Counted from the first letter of the stretch, positions 35,855 through 44,336 are shown. The stretch: 64,000 nt of DNA from Rhizobium leguminosarum (GCF_002953715.1 NZ_CP025012.1:2976001-3040000); one strand, 5' to 3'. Numbers and translations are program-made. The notes: generated by a model from the letters alone, not told the origin.

Positions 35855-36480
35855 CGTTCTAACCTTGTATAATCAACTCGGCAGCGGCGACACCTTTTCC
35901 GCCGGCAACTGAATATGTCAATTTGATAGGTCCAGCGCAGAAGCCGAATTTCCCTGTCGCAGGTTGTTCTCCCTATAAACTTAAGTTCTCTCCTGGTTGG
36001 AAGGACTTGCGACAGGACTTCTGCCTTGTTTTCCAAAGCCCTGTTCGTTGCCGCTTGCTGTTTTTTGCCGTGAAACCCAAGCGTTTCAATGCGACCTGAC
36101 CCGGTGCGCGCCGGATCTGGCATCCGCGCCTCAAGGCGCCTTCTGCCAATGCAAGCTGCTGGCGAAGATGGCGGATGTTCGCCGATCGGGCTTAACCTTC
36201 GCTCTGGATTCATGACCGCACCGAGCCTCCAACCACTCCAGATCTGCAGTCAATCGGGTGAATGGGACCCCTTCGACAGGTTGCGGCTCCCTATATCGCC
36301 GTTGTCCAAACAAACGACATCTGTAGGTGTGGCCGAGGCAACCTTGATCGTGGCAGCGATCGCTGGCGAACGGGTTTTCAGCCAATAACAAAATCTTGAT
36401 CGACAACGACAGTTATCGGGATGCCTCATCGGCCCTACTTGCCAGAATTATTCAGACACTTTGGACAGTAGGGTGGGGAG
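35855..36480. other. Gap in the accessory region, no gene seen
   Basis: Neither strand has a frame with convincing start signals or protein-like composition. Short frames here look like degraded or non-coding DNA. The stretch just before 36481 carries GGTGGGGAG, the ribosome site of the next gene. Confidence 0.5.
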
Positions 36481-36675
36481 ATGCTTCAAACTCACAAACT
36501 ATCGGCAGCCATAACAGCCGTCTTCGTCATTGCCATTTCGGCATCGGCCTGCACCACGAGCCCAAACGCCTCGATGCAAACGGGTTCGGTCGGGTATACC
36601 GCTCGGAGCGCTGACTTTGACCTCCGGCCTGCCTGCCGCGATGGATTCGGCAATGATCGTCCGTGCAGCTATTAG
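36481..36675 (+). CDS. Small lipoprotein, pair member 1
   Basis: The 64-residue precursor has a hydrophobic signal (residues 8-22) and a lipobox ending at the cysteine in ASACTTS (residue 24). The mature part is about 40 residues and ends ACRDGFGNDRPCSY. The same C-terminal pattern closes the lipoprotein at 36778 on the other strand. GGTGGGGAG precedes the ATG. Probably membrane-anchored in the periplasm. Function unknown. Confidence 0.6.
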   Translation: MLQTHKLSAAITAVFVIAISASACTTSPNASMQTGSVGYTARSADFDLRPACRDGFGNDRPCSY

Positions 36676-36777
36676 CGCTGGAAAATTAGAAGTCTGATTG
36701 CCGCGATAGCCCGCTACGGCGATGGCCAGTAGCACACGACTTCGTCCGGCGGCATCATGCCCAATCGGCGCACATTT

Positions 36778-36969
36778 CTAATAGCTACAAGAACGCCCAT
36801 CGCTCGGCCTGAACCCACCCCCACACGCCGGATTAAGCGGCTGACGCTCATAATAACCGCCGCCGATCGACGACGTCTGGTCGAGGCTTCCGGACGATGT
36901 GCAGGCCGAAGTGATCGCGGCAAGGCTGATCAGCGTTCCGGTCGCGATAAATGCGAAAAATCGGTTCAT
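36778..36969 (-). CDS. Small lipoprotein, pair member 2
   Basis: The 63-residue precursor MNRFFAFIATGTLISLAAIT... has a lipobox ending at the cysteine of TSACTSS and ends ACGGGFRPSDGRSCSY. AAGGAGAA lies just before the ATG at 36969, so the longer frame to 37128 is rejected. It is convergent with the related lipoprotein at 36481. The two share CTxS, SxGxxxR and the A-C-x2-GF-x-n-R-x-CSY tail. Confidence 0.68.
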   Translation of the reverse strand: MNRFFAFIATGTLISLAAITSACTSSGSLDQTSSIGGGYYERQPLNPACGGGFRPSDGRSCSY

Positions 36970-37127
36970 CTGAGCTTCTCCTTCGGAGGGGCATGGTTTT
37001 ACCCCAAGCGGGCAATCTACCACCCACGGCGAATACCGACGAGGATTTATAGCGCCCGGCCGCCCTCGGCGGCTCGTTCTAACGTCAATGTGATCATCTT
37101 TTAGGCCGGCCGCTCTCCAGCCATGCA

Positions 37128-37149
37128 CTGTCGCATAACTGTCATGCTA
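37128..37149 (+). promoter_or_regulatory. Pho-box-like repeat upstream of a 48-residue ORF
   Basis: CTGTCGC-ATAA-CTGTCAT with an 11-bp period; the second half-site matches the PhoB consensus exactly and the first at five of seven positions. It ends about 75 bases before the ATG at 37224 and points to it. Confidence 0.5.
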
Positions 37150-37223
37150 AATTGCCCATTGTTACGGCAGCCTGGGCAAAATATATGCTGCCGGCTAACA
37201 AAAAAAAGAATGAGTGAACTGCC

Positions 37224-37370
37224 ATGAGTGCCATACATAAACTTTTCAACCGCAATCTCCTGACCCGCTTCGTCGCTGGTCTCGGTGCGGTTCCCCAGCG
37301 CATTCGCGACGCACGCGAAGAGCGCAAGCCCGCCATCCATCCGTCCTTCATGGACGATTTCGGCGCCTAG
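37224..37370 (+). CDS. Small basic protein, possibly PhoB-controlled
   Basis: The 48-residue ORF MSAIHKLFNRNLLTRFVAGL..., ending PAIHPSFMDDFGA, has an amphipathic basic N-terminal helix and an acidic C-terminal tip. A weak GAGTGA precedes the ATG. A Pho-box-like repeat about 75 bases upstream and the protein-like composition argue for a real gene. Antisense frames over it lack start signals. Function unknown. Confidence 0.5.
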   Translation: MSAIHKLFNRNLLTRFVAGLGAVPQRIRDAREERKPAIHPSFMDDFGA

Positions 37371-37470
37371 TAGGACAATTGGCGAGTCAACAGACTCGTC
37401 TGCTCCTGCGATTACGTCCTCCAATGTCATTTCAGTTGATATCTGATGGGAAGCCGCCAGCGGCTTCTGA

Positions 37471-37890
37471 TCAAGTTGCGGCGGAAAATTCCTTGCGGAA
37501 CCAGATCCGGTCGACGGGCAGGCCTCCCGCATGCCCGCTGATCCTGCCGAATTCGACATATCCGAGCTTCGGGTAAAAATCCGGGGCCTGGGTCGAGAGC
37601 GTGTCGACGCAGGCCGCGACCGCGGCGCGGCGGCGCCCTTCTTCTTCGGCCGCCGCCATCAATTTCGTGCCGATGCCGCTCAGCCGCAGCGATTTTGCGA
37701 CCCACAGATTGCCGATGAAAAGAACCGAGAAGGAAACGGACGCCGTTATTCCGGCGATAAGCCCTCCGTCCTCCCGCCAAACGATGGCAAAAGCCTCGCG
37801 TCTGATCTCAGCGCTCTCGTTGAAGGCGTTCAGGCCGTCGGAAATCGCGGTGGCGATCTCGGACGGGACGGGATCGAGTGTTTCGAACAT
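37471..37890 (-). CDS. GNAT family N-acetyltransferase
   Basis: This 139-residue acetyltransferase fold has the acetyl-CoA-binding segment SLRLSGIGTKLMAAAEEEGRRR (a R-x-x-G-x-G/A-like loop) and a C-terminal FYPKLGYVEFGRI typical of the family. The start at 37890 follows GAGGAAGCA; the longer frames (37917, 38103) have no ribosome site. Substrate unknown. Confidence 0.8.
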   Translation of the reverse strand: MFETLDPVPSEIATAISDGLNAFNESAEIRREAFAIVWREDGGLIAGITASVSFSVLFIGNLWVAKSLRLSGIGTKLMAAAEEEGRRRAAVAACVDTLSTQAPDFYPKLGYVEFGRISGHAGGLPVDRIWFRKEFSAAT

Positions 37891-38114
37891 TGCTTCCTCG
37901 TCGTCGATGGTCGCCATATGATAGCGAGCCGTCGGTTCCGGTCCAGCCGTTTCGGCTCTTAAGGGTCGGCGGGCGTCCTCCAGGTTCAAGCTCCGATGCA
38001 GGCATCCCTGACATTTTTTTCTCGCGACACATGCGCCTGTCTTTTCCGCCGCAATAGCTTCACAATCAACCGACAGAAAGCTCTTCCGGGAAACGACAAC
38101 CAAGGAATGAAAGC

Positions 38115-38855
38115 ATGGCGCCGATCTATACCAGAACAGTCCTGATAACCGCCCTTTTGGCGCTGCCGCTCGCCGCCGCAGCGCCCGCCTTCGCGCAGGA
38201 GATGAAGCCGCGCGAGCCAGTGATTTCGGTGACCGGCGATGGCGAATCGTCCGCCGCTCCCGATATGGCCATCGTCAATCTCGCCGTCGTCAAACAGGCG
38301 AAAACCGCCCGCGAAGCGCTCGATGAGAACAACAAGGCGATGAACGACGTGCTTGCCGCGCTGAAGAGCGGCGGCATCGCCGAGCGCGACCTCCAGACCT
38401 CCGGATTTTCCATCCAGCCGCAATACAATTATCCGCAGCCGGTCGATGGCCAACAGCAGCAGCCGCAGCTGATCGGTTACCAGACCATCAATTCGGTCAC
38501 CGTCAGGCTGCGCGATCTTGCCAAGCTCGGCGCGGTGATCGACCAGTCCGTCAGCCTCGGCATCAACCAGGGTGCCGATATCCAGTTCACCAACGACAAG
38601 CCGGACGCCGTGATCGAAGAGGCACGCAAGGCCGCGGTCGCCGATGCCGTCAAGAGGGCAAAGACGCTGAGCGAAGCCGCCGGCGTCAAGCTCGGCCGCA
38701 TTCTCGAGATCAACGAGAATGTGCCGCGCGCGATGCCGCAGCCGGTCTATCGCGCCACGATGATGAAGGAGGCCTCCGACGCTGCCGTTCCCGTCCAGGG
38801 CGGCGAGAACAATTACAATGTCAGCGTCACCGTGACCTTCGCGATCGAGCAGTAA
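38115..38855 (+). CDS. SIMPL domain (DUF541) periplasmic protein
   Basis: The 246-residue protein has a signal peptide (cleavage near AFAQE, residue 28) and a SIMPL domain: ISVTGDGESSAAPDMAIVNLAV, then GYQTINSVTVRLRDLAKLGAVID and the C-terminal NYNVSVTVTFAIE. Such proteins are periplasmic or outer-membrane associated and oligomerise; some relate to oxidative stress. It is monocistronic; a short GC-rich inverted repeat (38865-38890) lies after the stop. Confidence 0.88.
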   Translation: MAPIYTRTVLITALLALPLAAAAPAFAQEMKPREPVISVTGDGESSAAPDMAIVNLAVVKQAKTAREALDENNKAMNDVLAALKSGGIAERDLQTSGFSIQPQYNYPQPVDGQQQQPQLIGYQTINSVTVRLRDLAKLGAVIDQSVSLGINQGADIQFTNDKPDAVIEEARKAAVADAVKRAKTLSEAAGVKLGRILEINENVPRAMPQPVYRATMMKEASDAAVPVQGGENNYNVSVTVTFAIEQ

Positions 38856-39098
38856 AATGAAAGCGCCGCGCATCTTTTCAGGCGCGCGGCTCAAACTGCT
38901 GACAAATTCGGCCAATGACCTTCGTCATGCTCGGGCTTGTGCCCCTGCCTCCGGTTGATAGGCAGCAAATCCTCGGCACAAACGCCGATGCTGTCCGGTT
39001 AAAAAATTTAAACCGGGCACATGATATTGATTCAACTCGATTTCAGCAGGGGTTCAATGTCATATTCGACTCCTCGGCCTAAGAGATCGCCGATGCCG

Positions 39099-39276
39099 GC
39101 CCCTCATCCGGCTGCCGCCACCTTCTCCCCGCCTGCGGGGAGAAGGGGATATGCCGCGACCTCTCCGTTCCCCACTCACCTCTCACAGGGCACGTCCCCT
39201 CGCCCCGTTTACGGGGGTCCGAAGGACGGGTCGAGACGAGTGGCTCGACCCCGGTAGGTTAGGGTGAGGGGCAGCC
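39099..39276. repeat. RIME-like palindromic mosaic element, copy 3
   Basis: GCCCCTCATCCGGCTGCCG at the left and GGTTAGGGTGAGGGGC at the right, with the stem CTTCTCCCCGC / GCGGGGAGAAG inside. It lies in the 640-base gap between the SIMPL gene and the small exported protein at 39495. The gap also holds the hairpin at 39354 and no gene. Confidence 0.78.
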
Positions 39277-39353
39277 ATTGGCGCGAACCAGACAGGCGTG
39301 GCACAAGGCCGAGGATGACGCCGGGGAAAGAGCGAGGTTTTCATAAAATGGAG

Positions 39354-39381
39354 CGCCGCGCGTCTTTCCAGACGCGCGGCG
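39354..39381. terminator. 12-bp hairpin derived from repeat family B
   Basis: CGCCGCGCGTCT and AGACGCGCGGCG close on TTCC. It is the terminal hairpin of family B standing alone, downstream of the small exported protein gene that ends at 39495. It may act as its terminator. Confidence 0.55.
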
Positions 39382-39494
39382 TTGTAAAAAAGACTTTCAC
39401 ATAAAGAAAACCGCCCTTGCCGATCCGGGGAGACTGGCAAAGGCGGTTCTTAGCCGCCGCATCGGGGAGACGGGGCGGCGTTTTCTTCTAACGA

Positions 39495-39854
39495 TTAGCG
39501 GCGCAGAGCGGGGCAGCCGCGCACATTGCCGAAGCTCATTTCATCTTGGCCGCGACGCGTCCAACCCTGGACGATCACACGGCGCGGCGTGATGTCGACG
39601 ACCCGGGCGCGACGAAAGCCGTAATCGCGAGCAAGGTTTTCGGCGAGCTGCGGATTGCAGCCGCGCGACGGGCGGCCGTAGCCCGGAGGCGGACGGTCAT
39701 AACCCGGAGGCGGACGGCGGTAATCCTGCGGCGGGCCACGGTCCTGATCGCCAATAATGATATTCAACTGGGCGGCAGCCGGGGCCACCGTGCCGGCCAG
39801 GGTACCGGCTGTCAGCATGACGGCAAGACCCGCCTTTGCCAGAAACTGCATCAT
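39495..39854 (-). CDS. Small exported protein, pair member 1 (GC-PRxV-RGCP type)
   Basis: The 119-residue precursor has a signal peptide (residues 1-28, ending APAAAQ), a proline/tyrosine-rich linker with repeated PPGY/RPPPGY units, and a C-terminal half RGCNPQLAENLARDYGFRRA, ending GNVRGCPALRR. The same C-terminal half occurs in the neighbour at 40032. Two conserved cysteines could form a disulfide. Function unknown; periplasmic location inferred. Confidence 0.7.
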   Translation of the reverse strand: MMQFLAKAGLAVMLTAGTLAGTVAPAAAQLNIIIGDQDRGPPQDYRRPPPGYDRPPPGYGRPSRGCNPQLAENLARDYGFRRARVVDITPRRVIVQGWTRRGQDEMSFGNVRGCPALRR

Positions 39855-40031
39855 CGAAAAACCTTTCGTTTGAAAGTCGGGCCGGTCAAGCCGCCCTCCC
39901 CATTAGTCCGCATTACGCCGAAGCGTCATTTGGGAATCACTCATACAGGTCAGAGAAGAGACGGCTGAAAGTGTCAGCGTCAAGGCAAAAACGGACCGGA
40001 AGCGCCGCATCGGCACCTCCGGCCGCAGTCC

Positions 40032-40337
40032 TCAGCGCCGGATCAGCGGGCAGCCGCGGACATTCGCGAAGGTGATCCTGTCCCAGCCGCGGCGGTCACG
40101 CCCTGCGACGACGACAACGCGCGGCGACATGCGGGTGATATGGGCTCTCCGCAGGCCGAAATCACGCGCCTTGCGCACCGCATGCATCGGCGAGCAGCCG
40201 CGGATCGGGCGATGGTATTGTGCCTCGACGACGAAGCTCGTCTGCGGCCCCGCGGCGGCCGCCGTGGAAACAGTAGCAGGAATGGTGCAGAGGGCGAGCA
40301 GAGCGGCAAGCGAAGCCTTGGTCAGGAAATGCGTCAT
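40032..40337 (-). CDS. Small exported protein, pair member 2 (GC-PRxV-RGCP type)
   Basis: The 101-residue precursor has a signal peptide (residues 1-28, ending STAAAA) and the mature part IRGCSPMHAVRKARDFGLRRA, then PRVVVVAGRDRRGWDRITFA and NVRGCPLIRR. It aligns with the C-terminal half of the protein at 39495 but lacks the proline-rich linker. GGAGA precedes the ATG at 40337. A tandem duplication is the likely origin. Confidence 0.72.
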   Translation of the reverse strand: MTHFLTKASLAALLALCTIPATVSTAAAAGPQTSFVVEAQYHRPIRGCSPMHAVRKARDFGLRRAHITRMSPRVVVVAGRDRRGWDRITFANVRGCPLIRR

Positions 40338-40445
40338 GGGATGTCTCCGTCGATTGAATTCCAAGCTCTCCCTTCAGGGATTGTGTCGACAGTAGACGTT
40401 GCAAAATGAATGGTGTTCGAACCGGGCATTCAGTTTGCGTTCACA

Positions 40446-40540
40446 AGCATGATGCCGAAAAGTGTCAGCGGTTTTTGGAAAACATCATGCTCGCCTTCTT
40501 CGATTTAGATCCGGATGATCATCCGGATCTGGAATTAATC
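40446..40540. repeat. Mosaic repeat family C, copy 3
   Basis: AGCATGATGCCGAAAAGTGT, CAGCGGTTTTTGG and ATCATGCT form the inverted unit; GATCCGGATGATCATCCGGATC follows in two palindromic parts. It lies between the yjbQ-like stop and the exported-protein gene. Confidence 0.75.
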
Positions 40541-40545
40541 CGGTT

Positions 40546-40968
40546 TCAGGTGCTGAGATGCAGCACGATTTCGCGCCGGTGCGGCCGGTCGCGATGTTCG
40601 TAGAGATAGAGCCCCTGCCAGGTGCCAAGCATCAGCCGCCCCCTGGCAACAGGAATGCCGATCGAGACCTGCGTCAGCGCCGCCTTGATATGCGCCGGCA
40701 TGTCGTCTGGCCCCTCGGCCCTGTGTACGACCCAGTCCATGTCAGGATCGGAGGCCGGCGGCACGAGGCGGCGGAAGAAGGAGAGAAGATCGGTGCGCAC
40801 GTCGGGATCGGCATTTTCCTGGATCAGCAGCGAACAGGATGTGTGGCGCACGAAGACGGTGAGAAGCCCCTCCTCCCGCCCCGACGCGTTGACGAAAGCC
40901 TCCGCCTGATCGGTGAATTCGTAAAGGCCTTGTCCGCGTGTGGCCAGGGTAAGGATCGTTTGGGGCAA
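40546..40968 (-). CDS. YjbQ / UPF0047 family protein
   Basis: The 140-residue protein has FVRHTSCSLLIQENADPDVR and a C-terminal GTWQGLYLYEHRDRPHRREI, the signature of YjbQ. That family has weak thiamin phosphate synthase-type activity in some members; the physiological role is unclear. A TTG at 40968 behind GGGAGAG is proposed as the start. The frame to 41049 runs into tandem repeats and gives a tail not seen in the family. Confidence 0.82.
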   Translation of the reverse strand: MPQTILTLATRGQGLYEFTDQAEAFVNASGREEGLLTVFVRHTSCSLLIQENADPDVRTDLLSFFRRLVPPASDPDMDWVVHRAEGPDDMPAHIKAALTQVSIGIPVARGRLMLGTWQGLYLYEHRDRPHRREIVLHLST

Positions 40969-41020
40969 GGCGCTCTCCCGCTTCGAGATGAAATCTCTCG
41001 CGAGTTGGCGCCCTGCTTGC

Positions 41021-41098
41021 CGCAAGTCAAGCTCGCGTGGGCAAGTCAAGCTTGCCGGGGCAAAGTCAAGGTTGCCGGGGCAAAGTCAAGCTTGCGCG
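41021..41098. repeat. Tandem repeat, about four copies of a 20-base unit
   Basis: Units of the type GGCAAAGTCAAGCTTGCCGG repeat four times with small changes (CGCAAGTCAAGCTCGCGTG, GGCAAGTCAAGCTTGCCGG, GGCAAAGTCAAGGTTGCCGG, GGCAAAGTCAAGCTTGCGCG). Each unit holds a small internal dyad (CAAG/CTTG). It lies directly upstream of the YjbQ gene and may vary in copy number. Confidence 0.8.
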
Positions 41099-41103
41099 GG
41101 CGA

Positions 41104-41457
41104 TCAGAGTCTGAGCATCATCTCGAAGCCGCCATAGATCATCCGCTTGCCGTCGAACGGCATCTGCCAGCCGTCGCCCTTGAGCCTCGGATCGTCCATC
41201 ACCTTGGCATTGATATCGTCACGCTCCTGGCGCGAGCCGTAGACGATCCAGGAAAACACCACCACCTCGTCCTCCTTCGCCTGCACGGCCCGGGGAAAGG
41301 AGGTCAGCTCGCCATAGGGAACGTCGTCGCCGATGCATTCGACATATTCGAGGGCGCCATATTCCTTCCAGATCGAGCCGGCGAAGGTCGAGAATTCCTT
41401 GTAGGCCTCGATATTCGCCTTCGGAACCGCCACGATGAAACCATCGACATAGGACAT
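41104..41457 (-). CDS. DUF1428 family protein
   Basis: The 117-residue protein starts MSYVDGFIVAVPKANIEAYK and contains GALEYVECIGDDVPYGELTSFPRAV and MPFDGKRMIYGGFE, the DUF1428 pattern (dimeric ferredoxin-like barrel). Full family length. Function unknown. Confidence 0.88.
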   Translation of the reverse strand: MSYVDGFIVAVPKANIEAYKEFSTFAGSIWKEYGALEYVECIGDDVPYGELTSFPRAVQAKEDEVVVFSWIVYGSRQERDDINAKVMDDPRLKGDGWQMPFDGKRMIYGGFEMMLRL

Positions 41458-41573
41458 CTCGCTCCTCCTTTGCGTGTCTGCGCCCGGTTATCACGGAAGA
41501 GATAGGAGACTTGCCAAACGGGCCCAGTCTGCTGCCGAGCGGCTACCGCGCGCGCTTATCGGCCTCCTGGTGA

Positions 41574-42173
41574 TCAGGGACCATTGACCAGCTTGAGGAT
41601 GAGCTGCTGGATATTGCCGCCATCACCCATTTCGATCTTGTCGAAGTCGCGGCCGCGCTGGCGTTGTCTTTGGGAGATCTCACCAAGGCGGCGGGTCAGC
41701 TCGATCCTGATCTTCTTGCAGTCAGGATCGTCGGCAACGGTGAGGCCGATGCTCATCGCCTCGATTTCCTTGACCATCTCCTTGATGGTCTCGCCATGCA
41801 CCCGCTCATGCGCCTGCACACCTGATATGAAGGCCTCCCAGCTGCTCTTCACGGCGGCCGGCAGCGCAGCAGAAGGTTTCGGCAGCGTATAGCTGATGAT
41901 GAGCTTCGGCCGGTTGGTCACGATAACGCAGGCATTTCCCTGCGGTTCGTATTTCCTGGTCCAGGTCAGCTTGAACGTCGTATGCGCGATTGCCCGGCCG
42001 AAGCCGCCCGTCTTCGGGCCACGCTCGCCGATCGATTCATAAAGCCCGGCGCCCGAGGTGCCTGATATCGAATAGGGCCGCACCTCTTCGACCGCCTGCC
42101 ACTCGGCCAGCGCCACCGCCGGCACCGACGTGAAAACCGCCGCAAGCACATAGGATAGAAAGTTTGTCGTCAT
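41574..42173 (-). CDS. DUF922 family exported putative zinc protease
   Basis: The 199-residue precursor has a signal peptide (residues 1-23, ending AVALAE) and a DUF922 domain with QAHERVHGE (about residue 122), a HExxH-like metalloprotease motif in the form HERVH. The family is predicted to be zinc-dependent proteases of the envelope; activity is not shown. The start at 42173 puts the signal peptide first. Confidence 0.83.
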   Translation of the reverse strand: MTTNFLSYVLAAVFTSVPAVALAEWQAVEEVRPYSISGTSGAGLYESIGERGPKTGGFGRAIAHTTFKLTWTRKYEPQGNACVIVTNRPKLIISYTLPKPSAALPAAVKSSWEAFISGVQAHERVHGETIKEMVKEIEAMSIGLTVADDPDCKKIRIELTRRLGEISQRQRQRGRDFDKIEMGDGGNIQQLILKLVNGP

Positions 42174-42248
42174 GCGCGGCTCCGCCGAATGAAGTTTCGG
42201 GCCGAACCTAACGGGAGCGGTAGCCGCTTTCAACGCGTCATGCATGTG

Positions 42249-43469
42249 TTAGCCCTGCAGCGTCTTGACCTTGCTGAGATCGGGGAAGAGCCGCATCCAC
42301 AGGAGCACGACGACGATCGTGCCGAGCCCGCCGACGATGCCGGTGGCGACCGGCCCGAGCGCCGCCGCCATCATGCCGGATTCAAATTCGCCGAGCTGGT
42401 TGGAGGTGCCGATGAACAACGAGTTGACGGCGCTGACGCGGCCACGCATCTCGTCCGGCGTCAGCAGTTGCACCAGCGAGCTGCGCACGACGACGCTCAC
42501 CGTATCGGACGCGCCGATGACGAGCAGCGCGACGACGGAAAGCGCGATATTGGTCGACAGCGAGAAGACGATGGTGGCGACGCCGAACACGGCGACGGCG
42601 GCAAGCATCTTGCGCCCGACATTGCTGCTCAGTGGCCGGCGGGCAAGCACGATCGACATGGCGAGCGCGCCGACCGCCGGGGCCGCGCGCAGAAAACCGA
42701 GGCCCCGTGGACCGGCATGCAGGATATCGCTGGCGAACATCGGCAGCAGCGCCGTCGCGCCGCCGAGCAGCACCGCGAAGAGATCGAGCGAGATCGTCCC
42801 GAGCATCACCGGCCGGCTGCGGATGAAGGAGACGCCGGCAAAGACCGAGGCGAGCGTCACCGGCTCGCGCTTGGCAGGGCTCCATTGCATGCGGATCGAG
42901 ATGACGTTGAAGCTTGCAACGGCAAAGAGCAGCGCGGATATAGCAAAAGGCGCGACGAGGTGGAGGCCATAAAGCAGGCCGCCGAGCGAGGGGCCGATGA
43001 TCATCGCCGTCTGCATCAACGAGGTCGAGGTTGCGACCGCCTTCTGCAACATCGAGGCCGGCACGATGTTCGGCAGCAGGGCCGCCATGGTCGGCCGCTC
43101 GAAGGCGACGACGGCGCCGAGCACCGTGACGGCAGCAAGGATGCCGGCCGGCGTCAACCATTGCTGCCAGGTGGCGATCGCCAGCACCAGCGCCGTCACC
43201 GCCTCGATCACCTGGCAGACAAGCCCGATGCGCCGCCGGTCGAACCGGTCGGCGACATGGCCGACGACGAAGGTCAGCACCGCCATCGGCAGGAACTGGC
43301 AGAGGCCGACGAGGCCGAGCGCAAAGGCGCTGTGTGTCCGGTCGTAGATCATCCACCCCATGGCGATGCCAATGGACTGGAAGGAGAGCGAGGAAAAAAC
43401 GCGGGAGGCGGCGAAGTTCAGATAGCCGGGGTGGCGAAGAACGCTCCCCGGTCCTTGGGATATGTCCAT
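42249..43469 (-). CDS. MFS transporter (MFS_3 / EntS-like)
   Basis: The 406-residue, twelve-segment protein carries the cytoplasmic loop GHVADRFDRRR (about residue 67) and the central loop SVFAGVSFIRSRPV (about 215) typical of the EntS-like exporter group. Substrate not evident. Transcribed alone. Confidence 0.85.
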   Translation of the reverse strand: MDISQGPGSVLRHPGYLNFAASRVFSSLSFQSIGIAMGWMIYDRTHSAFALGLVGLCQFLPMAVLTFVVGHVADRFDRRRIGLVCQVIEAVTALVLAIATWQQWLTPAGILAAVTVLGAVVAFERPTMAALLPNIVPASMLQKAVATSTSLMQTAMIIGPSLGGLLYGLHLVAPFAISALLFAVASFNVISIRMQWSPAKREPVTLASVFAGVSFIRSRPVMLGTISLDLFAVLLGGATALLPMFASDILHAGPRGLGFLRAAPAVGALAMSIVLARRPLSSNVGRKMLAAVAVFGVATIVFSLSTNIALSVVALLVIGASDTVSVVVRSSLVQLLTPDEMRGRVSAVNSLFIGTSNQLGEFESGMMAAALGPVATGIVGGLGTIVVVLLWMRLFPDLSKVKTLQG

Positions 43470-43616
43470 TGCGATGTCACCGGCCGGCTGCGGTCGCGCC
43501 AGCCTTTATAAGAGTTTTAAGAAGGTCGAGGCGGTGTTCTGCCCGAATGGTCGAATTGTCAATCGCAATGAAGCGCCGTCACCGGATTGTGTGATACCTC
43601 GACCTCTAACCCTGTC

Positions 43617-44336
43617 TTAGCGCGGCTCCCTGAAGATGCTGAGATAGCCAGGATCGAATTCGGCGATTTCCTGCAGCCGTTCCCAGTCGACGATGGTGAT
43701 CGTCCGGTTCTCCCAGGTGAACACGCCCTCGCGCCTCAGCGCCTGCAGGGTCTTGTTGAGGTGGACGACCGAGACGCCGAGCACGTCGGCCATCTCGATC
43801 TGTGTCAACGGAAACTGGAAACTCGCGCCGCGCGTCCGTTTCACCACCTGCAGCCGCACGAAGAGTTCGCATACGAGATGGGCAATGTGGGCGCGCTTGG
43901 AGCGCCGGCCCATGGCGACAATCCACTCGCGGTGGATGGCGCCATCGACCAGCGTATCGAGCCAGAGCAGCCGGGTCAGATGCGGCATGCCCTCGGTGAT
44001 CGCCTTGAGATCGGCATGATCGGCGAACGCGACATGGCAGGACGACAGCGCGACGATGCCGTGGTCCATCTTCTTGATCGGGAAAGCATGCAGATCGACG
44101 AAATCGCCGGCGACATGCAGCGCGGTGATCTGGCGGCTGCCATCGGCCATCACCTTGTAGCGCGCCGCAAAACCGTCGAGCAGCAGCGTGCTGTAGCCCG
44201 GTCGGCTCCCTTCGGAGACGAGATCCTCCCCGGCAGCAAAATACCTGTCTTTGACGATGATCGCTCTGAGATGGCTTTGCTCTTCGGCCGACAGCACATC
44301 GCGACTGCCAAGATTCAGCAGCAGGGATTCAATCAC
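43617..44336 (-). CDS. Crp/Fnr family transcriptional regulator
   Basis: This 239-residue protein has a cyclic-nucleotide-binding-type beta barrel (about residues 30-150, GYSTLLLDGFAARYKVMADGSR) and a C-terminal winged helix with LTQIEMADVLGVSVVHLNKTLQALRREG (about 175-202). No cysteine cluster for an Fe-S centre and no full cAMP-binding motif is visible. It starts at GTG. It is divergent from the DUF6894 gene at 44470. Confidence 0.87.
   Translation of the reverse strand: MIESLLLNLGSRDVLSAEEQSHLRAIIVKDRYFAAGEDLVSEGSRPGYSTLLLDGFAARYKVMADGSRQITALHVAGDFVDLHAFPIKKMDHGIVALSSCHVAFADHADLKAITEGMPHLTRLLWLDTLVDGAIHREWIVAMGRRSKRAHIAHLVCELFVRLQVVKRTRGASFQFPLTQIEMADVLGVSVVHLNKTLQALRREGVFTWENRTITIVDWERLQEIAEFDPGYLSIFREPR

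Noticed and set aside
34298..37223. Search for an integrase or a duplicated tRNA 3' end marking an integrative element
   Set aside because: No recombinase frame and no second copy of the tRNA end were found, so a complete mobile element is not claimed.
37101..37559. 152-codon minus-strand frame
   Set aside because: No start signals. It covers the Pho-box-like promoter and the 48-codon plus-strand ORF, and its composition is shadow-like.
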